A stretch of 64,000 bases of DNA from Nocardia sp. SYP-A9097 (GTDB taxonomy: Bacteria; Actinomycetota; Actinomycetes; Mycobacteriales; Mycobacteriaceae): contig NZ_WJIC01000021.1 in the NCBI RefSeq assembly GCF_009649815.1, forward strand, positions 62,001 to 126,000, given 5' to 3'. The notes below the pieces were generated by a model that searched no databases, was not told the DNA's origin, and saw only the letters and a program-made list of their open reading frames with translations. Below are positions 1-8,134 of this stretch, in pieces. A program made the position numbers and the translations under genes. Each line of letters begins with the position of its first letter. Within the stretch, counting starts at the first letter, position 1.

Positions 1-53
1 GTGGCCGGCCGCAGCCGACCGCGCTGCGGGGTCGGGTAGTCGGAGCGTGCGGC

Positions 54-1015
54 CTAGCGGGCCGGCCGGGGGCCGATGATCGAGGCGCGCTCCATAATTC
101 GGATATTGGGCCAGTAGTCGCTCGACGCGTAGTGCTGTACGGCGCGGTTGTCCCAGAAGGCGATGGTGTCGGGTTCCCAGCGCAGCCGGCACTGGTGTTC
201 GGGGTAGTCGGCCTGACGGCAGAGTCGGTCCAGCAGTGCGCGCCCGGCCTCGGGGTCCATGCCCGCGATCTCCTCGACGAAGATCCGGTTGACGAACAGG
301 TGCTTTCGCCCGGTGTCCGCGTGGGTGCAGACGATCGGGTGGCGCACCGGCGGATGCTGGGCGCGCATCGCATCGCGCTGTTCGGCGGGCACGGTGTGGC
401 CGAAGGCGCGGGTGAAGTCGTGTACCGCGTCCAGGTCGGCGATGAGGTCCTTGGTCTCCTCGTCGAGCGCTTCGTAGGCGGCGTACATATCCGAGAAGAG
501 GGTGTCGCCACCGGCGGGCGGTACCGAAAGAGCGTGCAGGACAGCGCCTTTGATGGCCGCTCGCGCCGGGTGACGTCGTGGTGCCAGGAATTCTCGAATC
601 CCGCTACCTGCGCGCTCTTCTCGAAGCGGACCAGTTCGGGCTGACCGGTATTGGACGGAATGAACGGATGGATCTCGAGGTCTCCGAACCGCCGGGCGAA
701 GGCCACGTGCTGGTCGGGGGTCAGCTTCTGGTTGCGGAAGAACAGCACCTTGTAATCGAGCAGGGCTTGCCGCACTTCGGCCGCCACCTCGTCGGTGAGG
801 GGCTGGGTGAGATCGATGCCGTAGACCTCCGCGCCGAGCGTGGTTCCGGCCTGGATGACTTCGAAGTGTTCCCAACGCAATTGGGCCAGCCGGTCGCGCT
901 CGGCCGCGATGTGCGTGAACGGTCCGGTGATCAGTGGATACCCCGGCAGTGGTACGGGATGGACCCCGATGTCGGCGGCCGGGTCCTGCTTGGCAATTAC
1001 GGTGTTGTCGCTCAT
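54..1015 (-). pseudogene. TauD/TfdA-family 2-oxoglutarate dioxygenase, single-base frameshift
   Basis: The start at 1015 follows a strong Shine-Dalgarno (AAGGAGG) and reads MSDNTVIAKQDPAADIG. The N-terminal half carries GAEVYGIDL, KVLFFRNQ and WHHDVT, the TauD iron-ligand HxD. The C-terminal half lies in another frame: GAVLHALSVPPAGGDTLFSDM through DNRAVQHYA to the stop at 54. The frames join at an AAA run (TTT at 549-551 on the plus strand); one more A would restore RPSKGAVLHAL. Combined length is about 320 residues, normal for the family. Known members cleave sulfonates or alkyl sulfates with Fe(II) and 2-oxoglutarate, which fits the sulfatase neighbours. It is either a recent pseudogene or a sequencing error; both halves look otherwise intact. 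The exact substrate cannot be read from the sequence. Confidence 0.85.
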
Positions 1016-1118
1016 CGCGCGCCTCCTTGGCGTCCGGATTGCGGAATCCAGTCGATCGATCACGGCTGGGTGAGGTGTGCGGCCGGAGCGCGCCGCGAGG
1101 CTGAGAACAGTGCACGTA

Positions 1119-1136
1119 TATGTTCACGAGAACTGA
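1119..1136. promoter_or_regulatory. 18-bp sulfatase-locus operator, copy 1
   Basis: TATGTTCACGAGAACTGA matches the form TA-N-RTTC-N4-GAAY-N-TA with one flank mismatch. It lies about 105 bases upstream of the dioxygenase start. The same form recurs before sulfatase 1 (twice), FGE and PadR. Confidence 0.6.
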
Positions 1137-1270
1137 CGAAGACAATCGTTCGAAAGGAGCGAGGTGTCAAGAGCCAAAGTCGACGCGCGTCAAAAACCGG
1201 TCTATCCGCTGAATATGCCGCGCGATGGTGTGCCGCGGCGGTAGTGTGCTTGGCGCAATCTATGCATTGC

Positions 1271-1288
1271 TATGTGTGTAGGAATATA
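1271..1288. promoter_or_regulatory. Degenerate copy of the 18-bp sulfatase-locus operator
   Basis: TATGTGTGTAGGAATATA keeps the outer TA pairs and the right half GAAT-A-TA, but its left half is GTGT instead of RTTC. On its own this would be unconvincing; it is listed because a better copy lies 135 bases away. Confidence 0.3.
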
Positions 1289-1386
1289 GATTTCACGTTC
1301 TGGTCGTCAGTCGGTGATCGAGTCGGGCGCTGCTGATCCCACACGTGCGGCCCGGAGAGGAGCGTTGATCAGGTTTGGTGGCGGGC

Positions 1387-1525
1387 TCAGCCCACTGGCA
1401 GAGCCGAACGGCGGACTGCGAGTTCGGCGTACAGCGCGGCACCGTCGGCGAGCGCCGATTCGTCGAATACGGCCAGCGGGGAGTGGTTCATCGAAGCCTT
1501 GTCGGCATCGATGCCCGCCGGCACT
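1387..1525 (-). pseudogene. C-terminal remnant of an M20-family amidohydrolase
   Basis: The minus frame ending at the stop 1387-1389 reads GIDADKASMNHSPLAVFDES and then ALADGAALYAELAVRRSALPVG. The MNHSP...FDE...GAALYAELA pattern is the typical last segment of M20 amidohydrolases (hippurate hydrolase / N-acyl amino acid amidohydrolase), in which NHS contributes to the active site. Nothing upstream in frame resembles the rest of the roughly 400-residue enzyme. The fragment abuts and partly overlaps the truncated Lrp gene on the other strand, so the two look like the ends of genes joined by a deletion. Family assignment is from motif recognition only. Confidence 0.55.
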
Positions 1526-2317
1526 GTGGCCGATAGGCTGCGCGCGGACTACCGCGTCGCCACCATCGAGCACATCACCGGCGAGGGCGACCTGTCGCTC
1601 ACCGTGTTCGCGCCGAATCTGGCGGAGTTGTCGTCCTATGTGCTGACCTCGCTGGGCTCCATCCGTGGAGTGTGTGATTGCCAGACCCACGTGCTGACAG
1701 CGGTCTATACCGAGGGCAGCCGTTGGCGGCTGCGTGCCCTGAACGCTTCGCAGCGCGACCGCATCCTCGCCTCGCGGCCGCCGGCCCAGCCGAAAGCCGG
1801 CGGCCCGCTCGGTGCTGTCGACCAAAGACTTTATGCCGCAATGGAACTCGATACCCGCGCCGGTTTCGTTGAACTGGCCGAGGCGGCCGGGGTTAGTATC
1901 TCGACCGTGCGCCGGCGGGTGAACGTCATGCTCGCCGGTGGGCGCATCGTGACTCGCTGCGAGGTCGCGCAGCCGGTGTCGGGGTGGCCGATCAGCGCGT
2001 CACTGCGGTGCCGGGTGCGTCCCGCGGATCTGGATCGCGTCGCCACGCAAGTGGCCCGCTTATCCGAGACCCGTTCGTGCTCATCGGTTACCGGCGGCAG
2101 GGCGAATCTGCTGCTGTCGGTGTGGCTGCGGTCGGCCGCCGATATCCACCGGCTCGAGGCTTCGCTCGCCGATCAAGTCCACGATCTGGAGATACTGGAT
2201 GTGGCGCTGTCCCTGTGGCATGTCAAACGTATGGGACGACTCCTCGATGAGCACGGCCGTGCCGTCGGTGTCGTCCCGCTGGTCGCTCATGAGACCTCGG
2301 CTGCGGATGACTCATAA
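1499..2317 (+). pseudogene. Lrp/AsnC-family regulator lacking its first helix-turn-helix
   Basis: The 272-residue product has a RAM-like ligand domain (about 15-80), an AsnC-type winged helix (about 100-150, with LAEAAGVSISTVRRRVN) and a second RAM-like domain (about 160-235). Double Lrp regulators of Actinobacteria usually have HTH-RAM-HTH-RAM at about 320-340 residues. Here the first HTH and part of the first RAM are missing, and the reading frame starts inside a domain next to the M20 remnant. The nominal ATG at 1499 has no clear ribosome site. The protein may be dead or work as a single-HTH regulator. The stop codon overlaps the first sulfatase operator (2315-2332). Confidence 0.65.
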
Positions 2318-2332
2318 GTTCATGAGAATCTA
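2315..2332. promoter_or_regulatory. 18-bp sulfatase-locus operator, copy 2
   Basis: TAAGTTCATGAGAATCTA has half-sites GTTC and GAAT separated by four bases, with outer TA/TA pairs. It begins at the Lrp stop codon, 144 bases before sulfatase 1. Confidence 0.6.
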
Positions 2333-2410
2333 GTCGGACTCGTTCCCGTCGCCGCCGAGTCGTGTTAGAAAGGGACGTTCGCAGCTAGATTGAGTATGCT
2401 GCACAACTCA

Positions 2411-2428
2411 TATATTCACATGAATATA
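2411..2428. promoter_or_regulatory. 18-bp sulfatase-locus operator, copy 3 (perfect dyad)
   Basis: TATATTCACATGAATATA is a perfect 8-bp inverted repeat around CA, 48 bases before the sulfatase 1 start. It is the most symmetric copy of the TA-N-RTTC-N4-GAAY-N-TA motif. Confidence 0.7.
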
Positions 2429-2475
2429 GCCAGAGGTCCTGCTGGTGTTCAGTGACCGATCCGAAGGGATAGCCA

Positions 2476-4278
2476 ATGCGAGCAATCATGGTGATGTTCG
2501 ACAGCTTGAACAGGCACCTGCTGCCGCCGTACGGCGGTGACTGGACACACGCTCCGAACTTCGCGCGACTCGCGGAACGCACCACCACTTTCGACAACTG
2601 CTGGGCCGGATCGATGCCGTGTATGCCGGCGCGTCGCGAAATCCACACCGGCAGGCACAATTTCCTGCATCGCAGCTGGGGCCCGCTGGAACCCTTCGAC
2701 GACTCCATGCCGGAATTGCTGAAACAGGCGGGCGTCTACACCCATCTCGCCAGCGATCACCCGCACTACTGGGAGGACGGCGGCGCGACCTATCACCCCC
2801 GCTACAACAGTTGGGAGTTCTTCCGCGGCCAGGAGGGCGATCCGTGGAAAGGTCAGGTGGCCGATCCGGAGATCCCCGAGGACCTCAAGCGGATGCGGCA
2901 TACGAGCTACCGGCAGGACTGGGTGAACCGGCAATACATGGACACCGAGGCCAGGCATCCGCAGACAGTGACATTCGACGCGGGAATCGAATTCCTGCAC
3001 ACGAATTCGAGCCAGGACCGCTGGTTCGTGCAGATCGAGACCTTCGACCCGCACGAACCGTTCTACAGCCACAAGCAGTACAAGGACCTGTACCCGCACG
3101 ACTACGACGGCCCGCACTTCGACTGGCCGGACTACAAGCGGGTGACCGAAACACCGGATCAGGTGCGGCACGCGCGCTTCGAATACGCTGCGCTGCTTTC
3201 GATGTGCGACCACTCGCTGGGCCGAGTGCTGGACATCATGGACGAGCACGATATGTGGCAGGACACGATGCTGATCGTGAACACCGACCACGGGCTGCTG
3301 CTCGGTGAGAAGAGCTGGTGGGGCAAATCGGTAATGCCCTGGTACAACGAACTCGTTCATCTGCCGCTGTTCGTCTGGGATCCGCGCGCCGCCGACGCCG
3401 CGGGGCAGCGGCGCGAATCATTGGTGCAGACCATCGATTTGGCCCCGACGCTGCTGGAGTTCTTCGGTGTCGACCGCACCGGCGATATGCAGGGGATACC
3501 GCTGCCGGTCGCCGCGGACACCTCCGCCCGGGAAGCGGGCCTGTTCGGGATCCACGGCGGGCACGTCAATATCACCGACGGCCGCTATGTCTATATGCGC
3601 GCACCGGTTTCGGCGGAGAATCAGCCGCTCGAGGAATTCACGCTCATGCCGACGCATATGCGTACCCGATTCGGTGTCGACGAACTCGCGGATTTGACGC
3701 TGGCCGAGCCTTTCACCTTCACCAAAGGTGTTCGGACACTGCGCATCTCCGGTCGCACGCTGATGAACGCCTATCAATTCGGCACACTGTTGTTCGATCT
3801 GGTCGCCGATCCCGAACAACTCGACCCGATCCAGGACGATGCGGTCGAGCTGCGCATGGCCGGGTTGATGGCCGACCTGATGCGTGAAAACGATGCGCCC
3901 GCGAGTCAATTCGAACGGCTCGGACTTCCTGTCACCGGTCCGGTCACCGAAGCGCACCTGCTGGTGAGTACGCAGCGCGCGATGTCCGTTCAGAATATCG
4001 AGCCGCTGCCCCGGCCCGAGGACTTCGCGGGCGGCGGTGTGGCGCTGCTGACTCCGGTGCGCGCATTGCTCGCCGATCCGGTGATCGGCGCGGTATTGCA
4101 CCGGCATCTGCCGATTCTGGGTGATACCGAGGTATTGCAGATGATCGGCGACGCCGGTCTGCTCGATATCGCCGCGGTCGCACGTGGGGCTGTCCCGGTG
4201 GCGAAGCTGCATGCGATCGCGAACGAATTGGCCACTCTCACAACGGAAGTAAAGAGCCCGCTGTCGTCACCGCAATGA
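2476..4278 (+). CDS. Sulfatase 1 (Cys-type, formylglycine dependent)
   Basis: A 600-residue cytoplasmic-looking sulfatase without a signal peptide that would hydrolyse a sulfate ester or sulfamate. Metal ligands are D9 near the N-terminus and D271-H272 in the NTDHG motif. The formylglycine signature is C49-M-P-A-R53, the CxPxR pentapeptide read by FGE. The last roughly 130 residues extend beyond the usual catalytic core and are of unknown role. The start ATG at 2476 begins MRAIMVMFDS, the usual first beta strand. Two copies of the locus operator lie within 165 bases upstream, and the maturation enzyme FGE follows at 4641. The sequence does not show the natural substrate; an arylsulfatase A/sulfamidase-like class is likely. 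Confidence 0.93.
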   Translation: MRAIMVMFDSLNRHLLPPYGGDWTHAPNFARLAERTTTFDNCWAGSMPCMPARREIHTGRHNFLHRSWGPLEPFDDSMPELLKQAGVYTHLASDHPHYWEDGGATYHPRYNSWEFFRGQEGDPWKGQVADPEIPEDLKRMRHTSYRQDWVNRQYMDTEARHPQTVTFDAGIEFLHTNSSQDRWFVQIETFDPHEPFYSHKQYKDLYPHDYDGPHFDWPDYKRVTETPDQVRHARFEYAALLSMCDHSLGRVLDIMDEHDMWQDTMLIVNTDHGLLLGEKSWWGKSVMPWYNELVHLPLFVWDPRAADAAGQRRESLVQTIDLAPTLLEFFGVDRTGDMQGIPLPVAADTSAREAGLFGIHGGHVNITDGRYVYMRAPVSAENQPLEEFTLMPTHMRTRFGVDELADLTLAEPFTFTKGVRTLRISGRTLMNAYQFGTLLFDLVADPEQLDPIQDDAVELRMAGLMADLMRENDAPASQFERLGLPVTGPVTEAHLLVSTQRAMSVQNIEPLPRPEDFAGGGVALLTPVRALLADPVIGAVLHRHLPILGDTEVLQMIGDAGLLDIAAVARGAVPVAKLHAIANELATLTTEVKSPLSSPQ

Positions 4279-4552
4279 TCATCGCGACCGTGGTCACCAC
4301 ACGGGCGGTGACCACGATCGGCCGCACGGCTGTCCCGGTGCGCCCCGCACGCAGCTCCCGATTGCGCCGAAATCCGATGACCGACAACACGATCAGCGCC
4401 ATCGTCGCGGCCGATACCGCCACGGCTGACACTGTCGAGCCGGTGATGACGGCTTGGTGGGCGAGTAAAAATACCGCGGTGCAACAGGAAGCGATGGTGC
4501 GCCGCCAAGCCGGGGCGGTGCGCTCGGTCACCAGTCCACTGTCACGCGTCAC
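4238..4552 (-). CDS. Small predicted membrane protein
   Basis: A 104-residue minus-strand frame with a GTG start at 4552 and about three hydrophobic stretches (residues about 18-38, 40-60 and 82-103) separated by a basic loop FRRNRELRAGR. It overlaps the 3' end of sulfatase 1 by 41 bases and would be divergent from FGE, sharing the operator at 4605-4622. The upstream ribosome site is weak. I recognise no family. The membrane pattern in otherwise empty DNA supports a real gene, but it could be chance. Confidence 0.45.
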   Translation of the reverse strand: MTRDSGLVTERTAPAWRRTIASCCTAVFLLAHQAVITGSTVSAVAVSAATMALIVLSVIGFRRNRELRAGRTGTAVRPIVVTARVVTTVAMIIAVTTAGSLLPL

Positions 4553-4604
4553 TTTCGGATCGAGCTACGGCGGCCGTATCCGAATGGTCTGGGCCCGCCT
4601 CGGC

Positions 4605-4622
4605 TATATACATTCGAACATA
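4605..4622. promoter_or_regulatory. 18-bp sulfatase-locus operator, copy 4
   Basis: TATATACATTCGAACATA fits the locus motif with one mismatch (ATAC for RTTC). It lies 19 bases before the FGE start, between FGE and the divergent small membrane gene. Confidence 0.55.
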
Positions 4623-4640
4623 ACACCATGATTGAAGGGA

Positions 4641-5630
4641 ATGACGGTAGCAGTGGACCCGATACAGTCGCCGAGTTGTTGTGCGCCCTCGCGCGCGGCA
4701 GGTGTTACTCCTGTAACCGGCATGCTCTTTGCAATCGCGCCATCGACCACCAGTGCCTCGGCAGCCGATACCGAGGGTATGGTCGCACTGCCCGGCGGCG
4801 AATTCCTGATGGGCAACGCGCACGACGACGGGTACCGATCCGATGGGGAGGGGCCGGTGCGGCGCGTCCGGTTGGACCCGTTCCACCTCGATGCCCGCGC
4901 GGTCGACAATCAGCGATTCGCGGCCTTTGTCGCCGCGACCGGATACCGCACCGAAGCCGAGCGTCTGGGCTGGTCATACGTTTTCGCGGGTTTCCTGCCC
5001 GCCGATATTCGCCGACGATCGCAGCGGCCCGACCGCACCCCGTGGTGGTGTGCGGTCGAGGGTGCGGTCTGGGATCACCCGGAGGGGCCGGGCAGTGCGC
5101 TGGATGACCGTGAGAATCATCCGGCGGTGCACGTGTCCTGGAACGATGCCCGCGCCTATTGTGACTGGGCGGGCAAAAGGCTTCCGACGGAAGCGGAGTG
5201 GGAGTACGCCGCGCGCGGTGGTATGACCGGGGCGCGCTACCCGTGGGGTGATGAGCTCGACCCCGAGGGTGAATACCGGTGCAATATCTGGCGCGGCAGC
5301 TTCCCTGCCAAGAACACCGCGGCCGACGGCCACCGGGGCACCGCCCCCGTGGATGCCTTCGCGCCCAATGGGTTCGGCCTCTACAACATGACCGGCAATG
5401 TGTGGGAGTGGTGTGCGGACTGGTGGGGGACCGGCCATGGCGCGGACCTGGCGATCAACCCGGTGGGTCCGGCTGCCGGTGACGCCAAGCTGATTCGCGG
5501 CGGTTCGCACATGTGTCATGACTCGTACTGTTTCCGCTATCGGGTATCGGCCCGCTCGGCCAATACCCCCGACAGTTCGAGTGCGCACACCGGCTTCCGC
5601 TGCGCTCTTTCGGCTGCCGGCACGTCCTGA
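4641..5630 (+). CDS. Formylglycine-generating enzyme (FGE, SUMF1 type)
   Basis: It oxidises the cysteine of the CxPxR motif in sulfatases to C-alpha-formylglycine using copper and oxygen. The 329-residue protein starts with the FGE domain signature GMVALPGGEFLMGN, followed by HPAVHVSWNDARAYCDWAG, RLPTEAEWEYAARGG, GLYNMTGNVWEW and RGGSHMCHDSYCFRYRV. The two active cysteines are C292 and C297 (counted from ATG 4641). An alternative TTG at 4632 adds three residues. The N-terminus has a short alanine-rich stretch but no clear signal peptide. It lies between two Cys-type sulfatases, its evident substrates. Confidence 0.95.
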   Translation: MTVAVDPIQSPSCCAPSRAAGVTPVTGMLFAIAPSTTSASAADTEGMVALPGGEFLMGNAHDDGYRSDGEGPVRRVRLDPFHLDARAVDNQRFAAFVAATGYRTEAERLGWSYVFAGFLPADIRRRSQRPDRTPWWCAVEGAVWDHPEGPGSALDDRENHPAVHVSWNDARAYCDWAGKRLPTEAEWEYAARGGMTGARYPWGDELDPEGEYRCNIWRGSFPAKNTAADGHRGTAPVDAFAPNGFGLYNMTGNVWEWCADWWGTGHGADLAINPVGPAAGDAKLIRGGSHMCHDSYCFRYRVSARSANTPDSSSAHTGFRCALSAAGTS

Positions 5631-5668
5631 CTCTTGACACATCGAACCACCGGTGCGATTCTCAAATA

Positions 5669-5686
5669 TAAGTTCCTAGGAACATA
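5669..5686. promoter_or_regulatory. 18-bp sulfatase-locus operator, copy 5 (PadR promoter)
   Basis: TAAGTTCCTAGGAACATA contains the perfect 12-bp palindrome GTTCCTAGGAAC (5672-5683). It ends 8 bases before the PadR start and overlaps its ribosome site region, as expected for autorepression. Confidence 0.7.
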
Positions 5687-5694
5687 GGAGACCA

Positions 5695-6261
5695 ATGCAG
5701 CTCGATTACGTGATCCTCGGTGCGCTCGCGCTGGGCCGCTACTCCGGTTACGACCTGCGGCGCTGGATGGAGGGTTCGGGCCGCTATATCGGCTACGGCG
5801 TCCAGCTACCGCAGATCTACCGCCGCCTCGGCGTACTCGTCGAACGCGGACTGGTCGAGTTCGAGGTCGATCCGCGCGCGGGCCGTCCCGACGCGAAGGT
5901 CTACTCGCTGACGGAAGCGGGACGTGCGGCACTGTTGGAATGGGCTCGCTCCCCATTCGAGCCGTCGCCCCGGCCGATGGATCCGGATTTCAAGCTGCGC
6001 TTCTTCTTCGCCGGACAATTGGATCGCGAGATCGCTATCGATATCGTCCGAACCGAACTCGAATACCGGCTCAAACATGACAATATCTCGGCAGCGGCCC
6101 CGCTCCCGCAGGATTATCAGACTCATATGCCGGATCTCGATCCCGAATGGGCACGCCAAATTCACACCATGGCGCATGAGCACGGCTACGCCTCCACCGC
6201 CGCCTACATCGCGTGGCTACAGCTCACACTCGCGCGCCTGGAATCGGGCCGCGCGCACTGA
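5695..6261 (+). CDS. PadR-family transcriptional regulator
   Basis: A 188-residue protein: an N-terminal winged helix (LDYVILGALALGRYSGYDL, then QIYRRLGVLVERGLVEFE and KVYSLTEAGRAAL) and a C-terminal helical dimerisation region (about 95-185, Vir_C type). The ATG at 5695 follows AGGAG. PadR proteins are usually repressors that sense small hydrophobic or phenolic ligands. The palindrome directly before its start, and related ones before sulfatase 1, FGE and the dioxygenase, make it the likely regulator of the sulfatase locus. It probably forms an operon with sulfatase 2, 104 bases downstream. Confidence 0.9.
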   Translation: MQLDYVILGALALGRYSGYDLRRWMEGSGRYIGYGVQLPQIYRRLGVLVERGLVEFEVDPRAGRPDAKVYSLTEAGRAALLEWARSPFEPSPRPMDPDFKLRFFFAGQLDREIAIDIVRTELEYRLKHDNISAAAPLPQDYQTHMPDLDPEWARQIHTMAHEHGYASTAAYIAWLQLTLARLESGRAH

Positions 6262-6365
6262 ATCGCGGCGCTTCGCCGGCGCGGCGCGAAGCGCGCACCA
6301 CCTTTGAACCGCCCCTCACCCGCGGGCGCTCCACCTCAACCACACCGCACCCCGGGAGATTTGCC

Positions 6366-7931
6366 ATGCGCATTATCTATATCGACGTCGACACCCTCCG
6401 CGCCGATCACACCACCCCGTACGGCTATCACCGGCCGACCACCCCCAATCTGCAACGGCTGGCGGACAAGTCGGTCGTCTTCGATCGCTACTACTGCTCC
6501 GATTCGCCGTGTATGCCCTCGCGCACGGCGCTGACCAGCGGGCAGTTCGGCATTACCAACGGTGTCATCGGCCACTTCGGTCAGGCGGCCCAGTTCCGCC
6601 TGGACGCGGGACATGCCCCGGAGCCCGATCGCCCCATGCTGGGGCAGGCGCTGCAGTTCGGCGGTTACTACACCGCGGCGGTTTCGGTCTTCGCCGAACG
6701 TCACCGCGCCTATTACTTTCACGCCAATTTCCGCGAATCCATTCGTGCGACCGGCAATTGGGGTGACGAGGACGCCGCGGACGTCAATCGCGCCGCGATC
6801 GACTGGATCCGCCGCCATGCCGACCAGGACAATTGGTATCTGCATCTGACCTACTGGGAGCCGCACACCGATTACACCCAGCCGGTCGAGTGGACCGAGA
6901 AGATGGCGGACTCAGGGCCGGTGCAAGCCTGGCCCGATGCGGAAACCATTGCGGCGCATGCGGAAATCTACGGCCCACGCAGCGCGCTGGATCTCAACTA
7001 CACGATCGCGGGGGCCGGTGTCTCCCCGGTTCCGCACAATATGCCGGACGCGATTACCTCGCGAGCGGATTTCGAACGCCTGATCAACGGGTTCGACGGC
7101 TCGATCGCATACTGGGACAACCATTTCGGTGAGCTCATGGCGGTGCTGCAAGAGCTCGGCATCGCCGAGGACACCGCGGTCATCGTCAGTGCCGATCATG
7201 GAGAATCCTTCGGCGAGAACGGTTCCTACGCCGAGCACGGCCTGGCCAATGAACCGACCCACCGGCTACCGCTGGTCGTCTACTGGCCCGGCCTCACCGA
7301 CAACCTGAGCGCCGAACAACGCCGCAATGACGCCCTGCTCTACCACATCGACCTCGCACCCACCCTGTGCGATCTGCTCGGCCTCCGGATCCCGGCGGGC
7401 TGGCAGGGGGAGTCCTTCGCGGAAGCCTTGCGCGGCAACACCATCGACTCCCGTGACTACCTCGTCTTCGGTCACGGCGCACACACCTATCAGCGCGCCG
7501 TCCGCACCCGCGACCACCTCTACATCCGTACCTATCACCCGGGATGTTTCCGCGCCGAATGGGAGCAACTGTTCGATGTCACCGCCGATCCCTACCTGAC
7601 CTGTGACCTGCTCTCCGATAAGCCCGAACTCGCCGACCAGATGCGATCCCGGCTCGCGGAATGGTGGAACACCTACGCCGGATACCCTGGGGCACTACCG
7701 GATCCGATGCAGACAACGCTGCAAACCGGCCCCACCTACTACAACGATCCGACCCGATACGCCCAGCACCTGCGCGACACCGGCCGCACACACCTGGCCG
7801 AAGACCTCGAGCAACGGCTGCGCACCCTGACTATCCCGGTCTCCTGGCATGCCCCCGATCGCCCGCGCGTCGAGGCCCTGCGCAACCGCTGGACGCAGGT
7901 GCTCTCCGAGACCGCCCCGGGCAACCAATAG
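6366..7931 (+). CDS. Sulfatase 2 (Cys-type, formylglycine dependent)
   Basis: A 521-residue sulfatase starting MRIIYIDVDTLRADH, with metal ligands D7 and D9, the formylglycine motif C49-M-P-S-R53 and the second metal site D277-H278 in SADHGESFGENG. There is no signal peptide. It aligns in layout with sulfatase 1 but is shorter and diverged, so the two probably have different substrates. The ATG at 6366 follows GGGAG. It has no copy of the locus operator of its own and is probably co-transcribed with padR. It would need FGE for activity. Confidence 0.93.
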   Translation: MRIIYIDVDTLRADHTTPYGYHRPTTPNLQRLADKSVVFDRYYCSDSPCMPSRTALTSGQFGITNGVIGHFGQAAQFRLDAGHAPEPDRPMLGQALQFGGYYTAAVSVFAERHRAYYFHANFRESIRATGNWGDEDAADVNRAAIDWIRRHADQDNWYLHLTYWEPHTDYTQPVEWTEKMADSGPVQAWPDAETIAAHAEIYGPRSALDLNYTIAGAGVSPVPHNMPDAITSRADFERLINGFDGSIAYWDNHFGELMAVLQELGIAEDTAVIVSADHGESFGENGSYAEHGLANEPTHRLPLVVYWPGLTDNLSAEQRRNDALLYHIDLAPTLCDLLGLRIPAGWQGESFAEALRGNTIDSRDYLVFGHGAHTYQRAVRTRDHLYIRTYHPGCFRAEWEQLFDVTADPYLTCDLLSDKPELADQMRSRLAEWWNTYAGYPGALPDPMQTTLQTGPTYYNDPTRYAQHLRDTGRTHLAEDLEQRLRTLTIPVSWHAPDRPRVEALRNRWTQVLSETAPGNQ

Positions 7932-8134
7932 CCAATTCCGACGCCGAGCTCACCCCATCCCGGTGTGTTCTCGACCGGGATCCACACCTGCTGTACGCCA
8001 ACGGATTTCGGTGGAATCCCACCGGAGCGGCGGCGGAATAACGGGTGACTTCGGGACTACAACCCCGAAAGTCAGCCCTCGCGCACCGGGTGGTTTCAGC
8101 GCGCTCTCACCCATCCGACAAGGAAGTCGCCGAC

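Larger units (their letters stand above)
1016..1386. other. Intergenic region upstream of the tauD-like gene
   Basis: About 370 bases without a convincing gene between the dioxygenase start and the M20 remnant. It contains one good and one degenerate copy of the 18-bp sulfatase-locus motif (1119-1136 and 1271-1288), so it is probably the dioxygenase promoter region. It is AT-rich around 1250-1305. Confidence 0.6.

Noticed and set aside
1..53. Possible end of an upstream gene at the left edge
   Set aside because: Only 12 codons to a TAG in one frame; too short to assign.
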